Source of the DNA: Arthrobacter sp042667405
GTDB lineage: Bacteria > Actinomycetota > Actinomycetes > Actinomycetales > Micrococcaceae
Direction of reading: 5' to 3'
NCBI RefSeq assembly: GCF_042667405.1
Contig: NZ_JBHVAL010000017.1
Span: 44,757 to 108,756, forward strand
DNA length: 64,000 nt
This document shows, in pieces, positions 23,862 through 32,104 of this stretch (positions within the stretch are counted from its first letter, which is position 1; every line of letters begins with the position of its first letter). A program made the translations under genes and the position numbers. The notes beneath the pieces are model-generated. The model made no database searches and was not told the DNA's origin. It was given only the letters and a program-made list of their open reading frames with translations.

Positions 23862-24823
23862 TGACAAACATCATTGACCCGATCGCCGAAATCGACGAGA
23901 CCCGGGTAGCCGACCAGGACGTCGTGATCGGCAAGTCCCGCATTATCTTCCGTCGCTTCATGCGGAACCGGACCGCCGTCGCCGGCTTGTTCATCTTCCT
24001 GGCCCTGTTCCTCTTCTCCGTCTTCGGCGGGTTCCTGACGCCGTGGGACAAGGAGACCATCGATCCCCTCAACATCGGCATGCCGCCCTCCCCGGACCAC
24101 TTCCTGGGCACCACGCAGGCCGGCATCGACCTCATGGCCCTGATTGTCGATGGCACCAGGACGTCGATCCTTATCGGCCTGATTGTGGGCGGTTTGTCCG
24201 TGCTGATCTCTGCCGTCTACGGCTGCACCATGGCGTTCTTTGGCGGCAAGGTGGATGCCACCATGCTGTTCATCCTTGAAGCACTGATCATGATGCCCGC
24301 CATCCTGGTGGTTGCGGTAGCGACCAGCGGCGGAGGAGGACTCAAGAACCTGCCCAGCTGGCTGCTGCTGATCGTCGTCTTGCTGTTCTTCAGCTGGATG
24401 GGCACAGCCCGCCTGGTGCGCTCGCTGTCAATGTCCTTGATGCAGCGCGACTACATCAAAGCGGCCAGGTACATGGGCGTGCCGTCCCGCAGGATTGTTT
24501 GGCGCCACCTGGTTCCCAACATTGGCTCGCTGCTGGTCCTGGACTTCACACGCGGCATTACTGGTGCGATTCTTGCGGAAGTTGCCTTCTCCTTCATCGG
24601 CATCGGCATCAAGCTCCCGGACGTCAGCCTGGGTGTCCTCATCGGCCAGGCGACCGGGCAGGTGTCATCGTTTCCCTGGATGTTCTGGGTGCCGCTGACC
24701 GTGATGTTCCTGCTCACAGGTTCGCTGGCCATGATGAATGACGGCCTCCGCGATGCTTTCGACCCAAGCTCCAGCTCGATTGGCCGGGCGAAGACCAAAA
24801 CTGCGAAGGTGACCAACAAATGA
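23861..24823 (+). CDS. ABC transporter permease, DppC/OppC type
   Basis: A 320-aa permease with the short cytoplasmic N terminus of OppC proteins (SRIIFRRFMRNRTAVAGLFI). PSPDHFLGTTQAGIDLMALI is the hallmark of DppC (usually LGTDxxGRD), here with TQAGID. RDYIKAARYMGVPSRRIVWR is the EAA loop. It forms a heterodimer channel with the upstream permease. The start overlaps the upstream stop by one base and the ATPase start overlaps its own stop by 4 (ATGA). Confidence 0.92.
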   Translation: MTNIIDPIAEIDETRVADQDVVIGKSRIIFRRFMRNRTAVAGLFIFLALFLFSVFGGFLTPWDKETIDPLNIGMPPSPDHFLGTTQAGIDLMALIVDGTRTSILIGLIVGGLSVLISAVYGCTMAFFGGKVDATMLFILEALIMMPAILVVAVATSGGGGLKNLPSWLLLIVVLLFFSWMGTARLVRSLSMSLMQRDYIKAARYMGVPSRRIVWRHLVPNIGSLLVLDFTRGITGAILAEVAFSFIGIGIKLPDVSLGVLIGQATGQVSSFPWMFWVPLTVMFLLTGSLAMMNDGLRDAFDPSSSSIGRAKTKTAKVTNK

Positions 24824-26985
24824 GCACCAACATCTCCCAGAACCCGGCCGAACGCCTCCGCGACGCCGGACTCTACGCTCCCGGAGACGCCGTGCTGAGC
24901 GTCCGGGACCTGAACGTCCGCTTCAACTCGGAGAACGGTGTGGTCCACGCGGTCCGTGGCGTGGACTTCGACCTCATGCCCGGCAAGACGCTGGGCATCG
25001 TGGGCGAGTCAGGCTCCGGGAAGTCCGTCACGTCCATGGCCATCATGGGCCTCCTCCCCGAAACGGCCGACATCACAGGCTCCGTCCGCTTCAAGGGCAA
25101 GGAACTCCTGGGGCTCAGCGACAAAGCCATGTGCAAGCACCGGGGCAACGACATCGCCATGGTGTTCCAGGACCCACTGTCTTCCCTTACGCCCGTGTAC
25201 ACGGTGGGCAACCAGATCATCGAGGCCCTCACGGTGCACAACCCCACCATGAGCAAACAGGCCAAAGAAGCCCGCGCCGTCGAACTTTTGCGCATGGTGG
25301 GCATCCCCAGCCCGAAGGACCGGCTGAAAGCCTTCCCGCACGAGTTCTCCGGCGGCATGCGCCAGCGCGTAATGATCGCCATCGCGATCGCCAACGATCC
25401 GCGGGTACTCATCGCTGATGAACCTACGACGGCGTTGGACGTCACCATCCAGGCACAGGTGCTGGAGGTCCTGCACACGGCGCAGGAGGAGACCGGTGCC
25501 GCCGTCGTCATGATCACGCACGATCTCGGCGTCGTAGCGGGCATGGCCGACGACATCATGGTGATGTACGCGGGCAAGCCCGTGGAAACGGGCACGGTGG
25601 AGGACATCTACTACAACCCGCGGATGCCCTACACCTTGGGCCTGCTCGGAGCGGTGCCGCGCGTGGACTCATCGGAGAAGCAGTCGCTGGTGCCGATCGA
25701 AGGAACACCGCCCAACCTGGCACTGCCCGTTCTCGGGTGCTCGTTCGCAGCGCGCTGCCCCATGGTCAGCGACGCCTGCCTGCACGGTGAGCCCGAGCTG
25801 ATTGCCGTGCCGGGCTCCGCGGACCAAACGCTCGGACACAAAGCTGCCTGCATCAAGGCCAACGAACTTTCCGGCAACGCCGACGCCCACAAGATCTTCC
25901 ACGCGCCGCCCAAGCCGGTATCAAAGTTCGACGGCGTTCCGCGCCTCGAGCGCGAAAAGGTCCTGGAACTCAAGGACGTCAAGAAGCACTTCCCGCTGCT
26001 CAAGGGTGCCTTGATCAAACGGCGGATCGGCACGGTCAAGGCTGTGGACGGGCTGAGCTTCGACATCCGCGAGGGCGAGTGCGTCTCGATCGTCGGCGAG
26101 TCCGGCTGCGGCAAGACCACCACGCTCCTGGAAATCATGGAGTTCCACCCCGACCAGGTGGGTGAGGTGGTCATCGGCGGCGTCAGCAACAAGGCGGCAA
26201 CCGATCACAAGACCACCATGGCCATGCGCAAAGAGATGCAGATGGTGTTCCAGGACCCCACCGGCGCCTTGGACCCCCGGTTCACCGTCTACGAGGTCCT
26301 GGCCGAACCGCTGGAGAACCTGGGCATGCCCAAGGCAGCCGTCCGGAAACGGATCATGGAGCTCATGAAGTTGGTTGGCCTGCAGCCCGACCACGTCAAC
26401 CGCTTCCCCAACCAGTTCTCCGGCGGGCAACGCCAACGCATCGGCATTGCACGGGCGCTCGCGGTCAATCCGAAGCTCGTGGTCCTGGACGAACCGGTGT
26501 CCGCGCTTGATGTTTCGGTCCAGGCCGGTGTCATCAACCTGCTGGATAAGCTCCGCGCCGAACTTGGCCTCAGCTACCTCATGGTGGCCCACGACCTCTC
26601 AGTGGTCCGCCACATTTCAGACCGCGTGGCCGTGATGTACCTGGGCAAAATCGTGGAAACCGGCGACGTGGACGATGTCTTCGACAACCCGCGCCACCCG
26701 TACACCCGGGCCCTTTTGTCCGCGATCCCGGTGCCGGACCCCGAGCTGGAACGCACCCGCGAACGCATTATCCTGCAGGGCGATCTTCCCAGCCCCCTGG
26801 ATGCCCCGAAAGGTTGCAACTTTGCTACACGTTGCCCGGTGTTCGCCGCACTGCCTGCCGGAAAGCAGGAGAAGTGCCTTACTCTGGAGCCGCCACTGGC
26901 TTCCGGAAAGGAAGGAGAACAGGACTTTGCCTGCTTCTTCCCGGATGGAGAAATAGATGCCGACATGCTGGTGGTGCATGCCTGA
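24820..26985 (+). CDS. fused dual ATP-binding protein of the peptide ABC transporter
   Basis: A 721-aa protein that joins the DppD- and DppF-type ATPases. First half: Walker A GIVGESGSGKSVTS, signature FSGGMRQRVMIA, Walker B VLIADEPTTALD. Second half: GESGCGKTTTLLE, FSGGQRQRIGIARAL and LVVLDEPVSALDVS. Each half ends with the Cys-rich oligopeptide-type tail (CSFAARCPMVSDAC and CNFATRCPVF). The fusion means one gene serves both permeases. Both catalytic sites look intact. Confidence 0.94.
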   Translation: MSTNISQNPAERLRDAGLYAPGDAVLSVRDLNVRFNSENGVVHAVRGVDFDLMPGKTLGIVGESGSGKSVTSMAIMGLLPETADITGSVRFKGKELLGLSDKAMCKHRGNDIAMVFQDPLSSLTPVYTVGNQIIEALTVHNPTMSKQAKEARAVELLRMVGIPSPKDRLKAFPHEFSGGMRQRVMIAIAIANDPRVLIADEPTTALDVTIQAQVLEVLHTAQEETGAAVVMITHDLGVVAGMADDIMVMYAGKPVETGTVEDIYYNPRMPYTLGLLGAVPRVDSSEKQSLVPIEGTPPNLALPVLGCSFAARCPMVSDACLHGEPELIAVPGSADQTLGHKAACIKANELSGNADAHKIFHAPPKPVSKFDGVPRLEREKVLELKDVKKHFPLLKGALIKRRIGTVKAVDGLSFDIREGECVSIVGESGCGKTTTLLEIMEFHPDQVGEVVIGGVSNKAATDHKTTMAMRKEMQMVFQDPTGALDPRFTVYEVLAEPLENLGMPKAAVRKRIMELMKLVGLQPDHVNRFPNQFSGGQRQRIGIARALAVNPKLVVLDEPVSALDVSVQAGVINLLDKLRAELGLSYLMVAHDLSVVRHISDRVAVMYLGKIVETGDVDDVFDNPRHPYTRALLSAIPVPDPELERTRERIILQGDLPSPLDAPKGCNFATRCPVFAALPAGKQEKCLTLEPPLASGKEGEQDFACFFPDGEIDADMLVVHA

Positions 26986-27062
26986 CAACAGATGACGCAT
27001 TTGAATAATCCCTGGTCTCAACTCGCAAATGATTTTCCAGTCGTAAACATGAAGGGCACACC

Positions 27063-28790
27063 ATGAAGAAGTACACGACGATCGGCGGCGTAGCACTCGC
27101 AGCAGCGCTGATGCTGACCGCTTGCGGCGGGGGAACGCCGTCGGGTCCGGCCTCCCAGAAGGCCGAAGAAGCAGGCGGTGACATCAGCAAGCTGATCAGC
27201 GTCAACGCCAAGGAAGCCAAGGACCTGGAGCAGGGTGGCACGGTCACGCTGCCTACCGTGGATCTTGGGCCTGACTTCAACAACAACTCCAACGTCGGGA
27301 ACAGCGGTCCCACTGCAGCTGTGTTGACTCCAGTGAATCCGGCAGGCATGAGCAGCGGCGGAATCGGCGGTTGCTGGAAGTTGGACTTTGACGGCAAGGC
27401 CGAGCCGAACAAGGACTTTTGCGAAGAGGTGAAGAGCGAAGTCAAGGACGGCAAGCAGACCATCACAATCAAGGTCAACGACAAGGCGACCTGGAACGAC
27501 GGAACGCCGATCGATGTCAAGACCTTTGAGAACACGTGGAAGATGTCCCGCGGCGAAGACAAGGCGATCGACATCGTCAACCCGGGGGCATATCCATATG
27601 TTGACTCAGTCAAAGCTGGCGCCAATGACAAGGAAGTCATTGTCACCACCACCCAGCCGGTTTATCCCCTGGAGAATCTCTTCTTCGGCCTGATCCACCC
27701 GGCCGTCAACACTGCGGAAATCTTCAACAAGGGCTTCGCCGGCAACATGCATCCTGAATGGATGGCCGGCCCGTTCAAGGTGGAAAACTACGACACCACC
27801 GCCAAGACCGTCACCATGGTCCCCAACGACAAGTGGTGGGGCCAGAAGCCGGTTCTTGACAAGATCATTTGGCGCCAGATGGAACCCAGCGCTACCATCG
27901 CCGCCTTCAAGAACGGCGAAATTGATGCCACCGACGCTCGCACCCTGAGCCGCTACAAGCAGCTTGAAGGAACCAAGAACGCCGACGTCCGCCGTGGCCA
28001 GCGACTGTTCGCCGGTGGTCTCAACCTCAATGCCGAACGGCCCGCCCTCACCGACGTTGCCGTGCGTAAGGCAATTTTCACCGCTGTTGACCGCAAAGCG
28101 CTCCGCGATGTCCAGTTCAACGGACTGAACTGGTCAGAGGAAAGCTCGGGATCCATGATGCTCATGCCGTTCTCCGAGTACTACCAGGACAACTACCCCG
28201 TGAAGGACGGCGGGGCGGATGCCGCCAAGAAGGTTCTGTCCGACGCCGGCTACACTGCCAACGACAAGGGCATCATGGCCAAGGACGGCGTCCCCGTGTC
28301 CTTCAAGGTGACCTACTTTGGAGAAGATCCCACCAGGGCGGCTGTCTCACAGACCCTGCAGAAGCAGCTTCAGGCAGCGGGCATGGATGTCGCCGTCGAA
28401 CAGCGCGGTGACGCGGACTTCCAGAAGGTTCTGGGGACGCGGGACTTTGACCTGACGATTTCGGGCTTCACGGTTGGCGCGGACGCTACCAGTGCAGTCC
28501 AGCAGTTCTACGAGTCCACCACCAACGAAAACAAGCTCGGCGATGCTGAGCTGGACGCCGAAATCAAGCGCCTGGCCACCATTGCTGACGACAAAGAGCG
28601 CAACAAGGCCGCCATGGACGTCGAAAAGAAGCACATGGAGAAGTACTTCTCGATGGGTACCTTGCTGAACGGCCCGGAGATCCAGTTCGTGCGGACGGGC
28701 CTGGCCAACTACGGCCCGTCCCTGTTCAAGAGCAACTCCAACGTTCCGGACTGGACCACCATCGGCTGGGAAAAGGGCGCCAAGAAGTAG
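27063..28790 (+). CDS. ABC transporter substrate-binding lipoprotein, SBP family 5
   Basis: A 575-aa exported protein. The signal ends with lipobox LTAC at residues 18-21, followed by GGG. The SBP_bac_5 fold is shown by ATWNDGTPIDVKTFENTWKM (the usual KFHDG...TAEDV region), MAGPFKVENYDTTAKTVTMV, and VRKAIFTAVDRKALRDVQF. It should deliver a peptide or similar ligand to the two permeases. A 77-bp gap separates it from the ATPase, without a hairpin, and a strong terminator follows. Confidence 0.93.
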   Translation: MKKYTTIGGVALAAALMLTACGGGTPSGPASQKAEEAGGDISKLISVNAKEAKDLEQGGTVTLPTVDLGPDFNNNSNVGNSGPTAAVLTPVNPAGMSSGGIGGCWKLDFDGKAEPNKDFCEEVKSEVKDGKQTITIKVNDKATWNDGTPIDVKTFENTWKMSRGEDKAIDIVNPGAYPYVDSVKAGANDKEVIVTTTQPVYPLENLFFGLIHPAVNTAEIFNKGFAGNMHPEWMAGPFKVENYDTTAKTVTMVPNDKWWGQKPVLDKIIWRQMEPSATIAAFKNGEIDATDARTLSRYKQLEGTKNADVRRGQRLFAGGLNLNAERPALTDVAVRKAIFTAVDRKALRDVQFNGLNWSEESSGSMMLMPFSEYYQDNYPVKDGGADAAKKVLSDAGYTANDKGIMAKDGVPVSFKVTYFGEDPTRAAVSQTLQKQLQAAGMDVAVEQRGDADFQKVLGTRDFDLTISGFTVGADATSAVQQFYESTTNENKLGDAELDAEIKRLATIADDKERNKAAMDVEKKHMEKYFSMGTLLNGPEIQFVRTGLANYGPSLFKSNSNVPDWTTIGWEKGAKK

Positions 28791-28810
28791 CCCACCCGCT
28801 GTAGTTTCCT

Positions 28811-28865
28811 GAAGGCCGGGACCCTCCCGAACCCGTTGAGCGGTTTCGGAAGGGTCCCGGCCTTC
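28811..28865 (+). terminator. intrinsic terminator of the peptide ABC operon
   Basis: GAAGGCCGGGACCCT (28811-28825) pairs with the reverse complement ending at 28865, and the stem continues with few mismatches to a loop at TTGAG. It starts 20 bp after the lipoprotein stop. Confidence 0.85.
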
Positions 28866-28874
28866 GCCGTCCCC

Positions 28875-28969
28875 ACGCTCGCTCACATCCCCCGCGCTTC
28901 CCGCGGACGCTCGCGCACGTCCCCCGGGCTTCCCGCGATCGCTCGCTCACATCCCCCGCGCTTCCCGCG
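28875..28969. repeat. three tandem copies of a 32-bp C-rich repeat
   Basis: Copies start at 28875, 28907 and 28939, exactly 32 bp apart. The shared core is CTCGCTCACATCCCCCGCG followed by CTTCCCGCG; the middle copy differs at a few bases. The same CTCACATCCC-CGCG core appears in the 32-bp repeats at 47218. No interspersed unique spacers occur. Confidence 0.85.
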
Positions 28970-28981
28970 AACGCCCCGCCG

Positions 28982-29014
28982 TGTACATAACGTACAAGAT
29001 GTACATAAGGTACA
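28982..29014. promoter_or_regulatory. duplicated operator of the toxin-antitoxin pair
   Basis: TGTACATAACGTACA (28982-28996) and TGTACATAAGGTACA (29000-29014) are 15-bp direct repeats, each itself an inverted repeat TGTAC-N5-GTACA. They lie 21 bp before the antitoxin start, as for Phd/YefM autorepression, and an 18-bp period would bring both sites near one DNA face. Confidence 0.8.
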
Positions 29015-29034
29015 GAAGTGCGTAGTCTGGATAC

Positions 29035-29304
29035 ATGGGTACCGCAGACTACGTCGTGAGTGTCGCTGACCTCCGTGTTCACCTTTCCGACACGATCAAC
29101 CGCGCCGCCTACGGTCATGAACGGATCAGCATCACCCGGCGAGGCAAGGTTGCTGCGGTGCTCATCAGTGCTGAGGATCTTGAGCGGCTGGAGCGTCTCG
29201 AAGATGAGGCGGACCTCAGGGCCCTTCATGCCGCCAAAGCGGAAGATCATGGTGCCCGCGTGAGCCTGGATGACCTTCTGGAGGAAAACGGAATCGCTCG
29301 GTGA
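29035..29304 (+). CDS. type II antitoxin, Phd/YefM family
   Basis: An 89-aa protein. VVSVADLRVHLSDTINRAAY is the N-terminal DNA-binding/dimer unit and ISITRRGKVAAVLISAEDLE the beta hairpin typical of Phd/YefM. The C-terminal part (LHAAKAEDHGARVSLDDLLE) would wrap the toxin. It neutralises the downstream toxin and with it represses the promoter, consistent with the twin operators upstream. The stop overlaps the toxin start by 4 bp (GTGA). Confidence 0.92.
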   Translation: MGTADYVVSVADLRVHLSDTINRAAYGHERISITRRGKVAAVLISAEDLERLERLEDEADLRALHAAKAEDHGARVSLDDLLEENGIAR

Positions 29305-29558
29305 GCCAATACCGGGTCGAGTTCAGCACGGCGGCGGCCAAGCAGATCCGAAAGCTGGAGCCGCCTGTTCGCCGCAAAGTGCTGCTGGCCATCGCCGAAC
29401 TTGAAACCAACCCCCGCCCTGACGGTGTGAAGAAGCTTTCCGCGGAGTCGAACGCCTGGCGGATCCGCATCGGGGACTACAGGGTCCTCTACGAGATCCG
29501 CGACGGCGAACTCGTCGTCATCATTTTCCGGGCCGCCCACCGCCGCGAGGTCTGCTGA
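29301..29558 (+). CDS. type II toxin, RelE/ParE family
   Basis: An 85-aa protein with a GTG start coupled to the antitoxin stop. YRVEFSTAAAKQIRKLEPP is the first strand and helix, and WRIRIGDYRVLYEIRDGELV the central strands with the Arg/Tyr set of RelE-type nucleases. IFRAAHRREV at the end carries a His-Arg pair like that used for ribosome-dependent mRNA cleavage, so RelE-like is more likely than gyrase-acting ParE. Confidence 0.92.
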   Translation: MSQYRVEFSTAAAKQIRKLEPPVRRKVLLAIAELETNPRPDGVKKLSAESNAWRIRIGDYRVLYEIRDGELVVIIFRAAHRREVC

Positions 29559-29572
29559 TCTAGCCTTGGGGC

Positions 29573-30643
29573 ATGACTTCACAGCCGATCCGTACCGCCG
29601 TCGCAGGTTTTGGGCTTTCCGGCAGCGTCTTCCACGCCCCGTTCATCGCCGCCAACCCTGCCTACGAGCTGAGCATCATCGCAACCTCGGACCCGGAACG
29701 GCAGGCCAAAGCCAAGGAGCGCTACCCGGCAGCAAGGATCGTCAACACCCCGGAGGATATCCTCGCGCTGGCCGGCGAGCTGGACCTCATCGTCCTCGGC
29801 ACACCGCCCGCAACCCACTACCCGCTGGCGAAAGCCGCGCTGGAAGCCGGGCTCGACGTCGTCGTTGATAAGCCGTTCGTCATCCACAGCAGCGAAGGCG
29901 AGGAGCTGATCGCCCTTGCTGCGAAGGAAAGCCGCGTCCTCACCGTCTACCAGAACCGGCGCTGGGACGGCGATTCACTCACCGCGCAGAAACTGCTCGA
30001 CGCCGGGACGCTGGGTGCCGTAACCCGCTTCGAGGTGGGCATGGAGCGTTGGGCGCCGGAGATCGCCAAAGCTTGGAAGGCCAGCGCCACAGCGGAGGAG
30101 GGCGGCGGGGTGTTGTTCGACCTCGGCACCCACGTCCTTGACCTCGCGCTCCGCTTCTTCGGCCCGGCCACTGTCACCTATGCCGAAATCACCGCAAGAC
30201 GCCCCCAGGAAAACGCCGACGACGACGTCTTCCTCGCCCTCCGGCACGATTCCGGTGTGATCACCCACGTAACCGTCAACCTCAACAGCCACGTCCACGG
30301 CCCGCGCTTCAGGATTCTCGGCACCAAGGGCGGCTTCGTGAAGTTTGGCACCGATCCGCAGGAGCCCTTTGTCCTGGGAGGCGGCCTGCCCACGGACCCG
30401 GAGTACGGCGTCGAGCCTGAAGAAAACCACGGCACGCTCGAGCTGGACGGCGAACGCACAACGGTTCCCACCGAGCGCGGCGCCTACCCGGAGTTTTACC
30501 GGCTTCTGGCGGAAAAGCTCGACGACGGCGGCGCGGCCTCCGCGCGCCCAGTACCTGTGGACCCAGCCGGTCCAGTAGCGGTTCTGAAGCTGATTGAACA
30601 GGCGCGGACGCTGGCTTCAAAAGATTTTTTTGGAAAGGCGTAA
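29573..30643 (+). CDS. Gfo/Idh/MocA-family oxidoreductase
   Basis: A 356-aa NAD(P)-dependent enzyme. VAGFGLSGSVFHAPFI is the Rossmann G-x-G-x-x-G motif; the GLSG-x-x-F-H-x-P-x-I form is typical of the YdgJ/MviM-like branch. VVDKPFVIHSSEGEEL carries the catalytic Lys of the EKP motif, and YQNRRWDGDSLTAQKLL follows. GGGVLFDLGTHVLDLALRFF supplies the conserved Asp and His of the C-terminal domain. It oxidises or reduces a sugar-like polyol. It starts 15 bp after the toxin gene, but the functions are unrelated. Confidence 0.92.
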   Translation: MTSQPIRTAVAGFGLSGSVFHAPFIAANPAYELSIIATSDPERQAKAKERYPAARIVNTPEDILALAGELDLIVLGTPPATHYPLAKAALEAGLDVVVDKPFVIHSSEGEELIALAAKESRVLTVYQNRRWDGDSLTAQKLLDAGTLGAVTRFEVGMERWAPEIAKAWKASATAEEGGGVLFDLGTHVLDLALRFFGPATVTYAEITARRPQENADDDVFLALRHDSGVITHVTVNLNSHVHGPRFRILGTKGGFVKFGTDPQEPFVLGGGLPTDPEYGVEPEENHGTLELDGERTTVPTERGAYPEFYRLLAEKLDDGGAASARPVPVDPAGPVAVLKLIEQARTLASKDFFGKA

Positions 30644-30759
30644 CCTCACCGAGGTCCCCAGCGATGTAGGGGGAGTATGGGCCACGCCCGCACGCTGATC
30701 ATCCGGCAGCCACCCAACAGCTGCCGGGGCAATCCCAAAATCGTTTGTCGGAGGGTTTT

Positions 30760-31464
30760 ATGTCCTTGTTCACTGTCCTTGCCACCAGCAAAGTCGCCGC
30801 AGGCGTCCTGGCTGCCGGAGCTGTAGCTGTCGGCGGAACCGGCGTCGCTGCCTTCAATGGCGCCCTTCCCACTGAAATCCAGCAGACCGCGCACGACGTC
30901 GTGGGCGCCCCTGCCCCCATCGCCGAGCAGAAGACGGCTGAAGCAGCCGCCGCTGCCGAGACCGCCAAGACCACGGCAACCGACGCCGTCGAGACCGCCA
31001 AGGCGACCGCAGAAGACGCAGCCGACGCCGGCAAGGCCAAGGCCACGGACGCGGTCAACGACGCCAAGGACGCCCTGGAAGACGCCACGTCGCCGGAAGC
31101 TTTCGGTCTTTGCAACTCCTTCCTCAACGGTGGCCTCAAGGCCGACACCAAGGTTGCCGGTTTCAAGTCCTTGACCATCGCAGCGGGCGGCGAGGCCAAC
31201 GTCCAGGCGCACTGCACCGCTGTGGTGGAAGCCGGCAAGGCTGCAGGCCTGAAGGCTGACGGCGACGCGAAGGCAAACGCCGACGCCGATGCTTCCGTGA
31301 AGTCCGAACTCCCGGCCACGCCTGCGGTTCCGGCAGTTCCCGCCGTTCCTGCTGTTCCGGCCACGCCTGCCGTGCCCGCCGTCCCGGCTGTGCCCGCACT
31401 GCCGACCCAGGTTCCGACTGAGGTTCCGGCTGTCAACGGCGCCCCCGTCGATTCCGTCCGCTAA
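30760..31464 (+). CDS. Ala/Pro-rich secreted or membrane-anchored protein
   Basis: About 234 aa, of no known family. TSKVAAGVLAAGAVAVGGTG near the N terminus is a signal or anchor helix. Residues about 50-110 are an Ala-, Thr-, Lys-, Asp-rich helical stretch. A central domain follows with two Cys (FGLCNSFLNGG and VQAHCTAVVEAG). The C terminus is a repeated PAVPAVPA run ending in PTEVPAVNG. GGAGG precedes the ATG at 30760. It sits before a sigma factor gene but a terminator separates them. The PVPAVPA repeats look wall-spanning. Confidence 0.75.
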   Translation: MSLFTVLATSKVAAGVLAAGAVAVGGTGVAAFNGALPTEIQQTAHDVVGAPAPIAEQKTAEAAAAAETAKTTATDAVETAKATAEDAADAGKAKATDAVNDAKDALEDATSPEAFGLCNSFLNGGLKADTKVAGFKSLTIAAGGEANVQAHCTAVVEAGKAAGLKADGDAKANADADASVKSELPATPAVPAVPAVPAVPATPAVPAVPAVPALPTQVPTEVPAVNGAPVDSVR

Positions 31465-31487
31465 GCAAGCAGCGGTTACGGTTTAAA

Positions 31488-31524
31488 GGCAGGGCTCCTT
31501 GGCTTGATGACAGGGAGCCCTGCC
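31488..31524 (+). terminator. intrinsic terminator
   Basis: GGCAGGGCTCC (31488-31498) pairs perfectly with GGAGCCCTGCC (31514-31524), 15-nt loop, between the Ala/Pro-rich gene and the sigma factor gene. Confidence 0.65.
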
Positions 31525-31552
31525 ACATAACGCGGGATGGAGGCGTCCACGG

Positions 31553-32104
31553 GTGCTTGAACCCTTGGCTGACGAATACGTGCAGGCGGATCACGACGAT
31601 CCCGCCCTGCTCTTTACGGCTGCCTACAACGCCTTTTCCGGGCCTGTCTTTGGCTACCTCAAAGCCCGCGGCGTGGACGATCCCGAAGCTGTAACCCAGG
31701 ATGTCTTCCTGGCCTTGTACCCCAAGTTGGACACCCTCCAAGGCGGGCTGCAGGGTGCCAAGACCTTGCTGTTCACCATCGCGCATGCCCGTTTGGTGGA
31801 CCATTACCGCAAGCGTGAACGGACCCCCGACTCCACGCCTTATGAACCGGACTTCGACGCCCGCAGCTCACCGTCGGCCGAAGAGCAGGCGTTCGGAAGG
31901 GCGTCCGGCCTGGGGGTAACGGAACTTTTGGAGGACCTCGCTGAGGATTACCGGGAGGTCCTGGCACTGAGGGTCGTCGCTGACCTGTCGGTGGAAGAAA
32001 CAGCGGACATCATGGGCAAATCCCAGGGTGCCGTGAAACAACTGCAGCGCAGGGCATTGGGCGCACTGAAGAAACGTGCGCTACTAAGGAACGGCACATC
32101 ATGA
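31553..32104 (+). CDS. ECF-like sigma-70 family RNA polymerase sigma factor
   Basis: A 183-aa sigma factor with regions 2 and 4 only. Region 2 includes YLKARGVDDPEAVTQDVFLA and FTIAHARLVDHYRKRER (residues about 35-85), the DNA-melting and -10 recognition part. Region 4 (EVLALRVVADLSVEETADIM, GKSQGAVKQLQRRALGAL) recognises -35. GTG start at 31553 with GGAGG 9 nt upstream. Its stop overlaps the next gene by 4 bp (ATGA), fitting a sigma/anti-sigma pair; the target regulon is unknown. Confidence 0.93.
   Translation: MLEPLADEYVQADHDDPALLFTAAYNAFSGPVFGYLKARGVDDPEAVTQDVFLALYPKLDTLQGGLQGAKTLLFTIAHARLVDHYRKRERTPDSTPYEPDFDARSSPSAEEQAFGRASGLGVTELLEDLAEDYREVLALRVVADLSVEETADIMGKSQGAVKQLQRRALGALKKRALLRNGTS

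Noticed and set aside
28875..28969. CRISPR-like array because of a 32-bp period.
   Set aside because: The copies are head-to-tail with no unique spacers and no cas genes.
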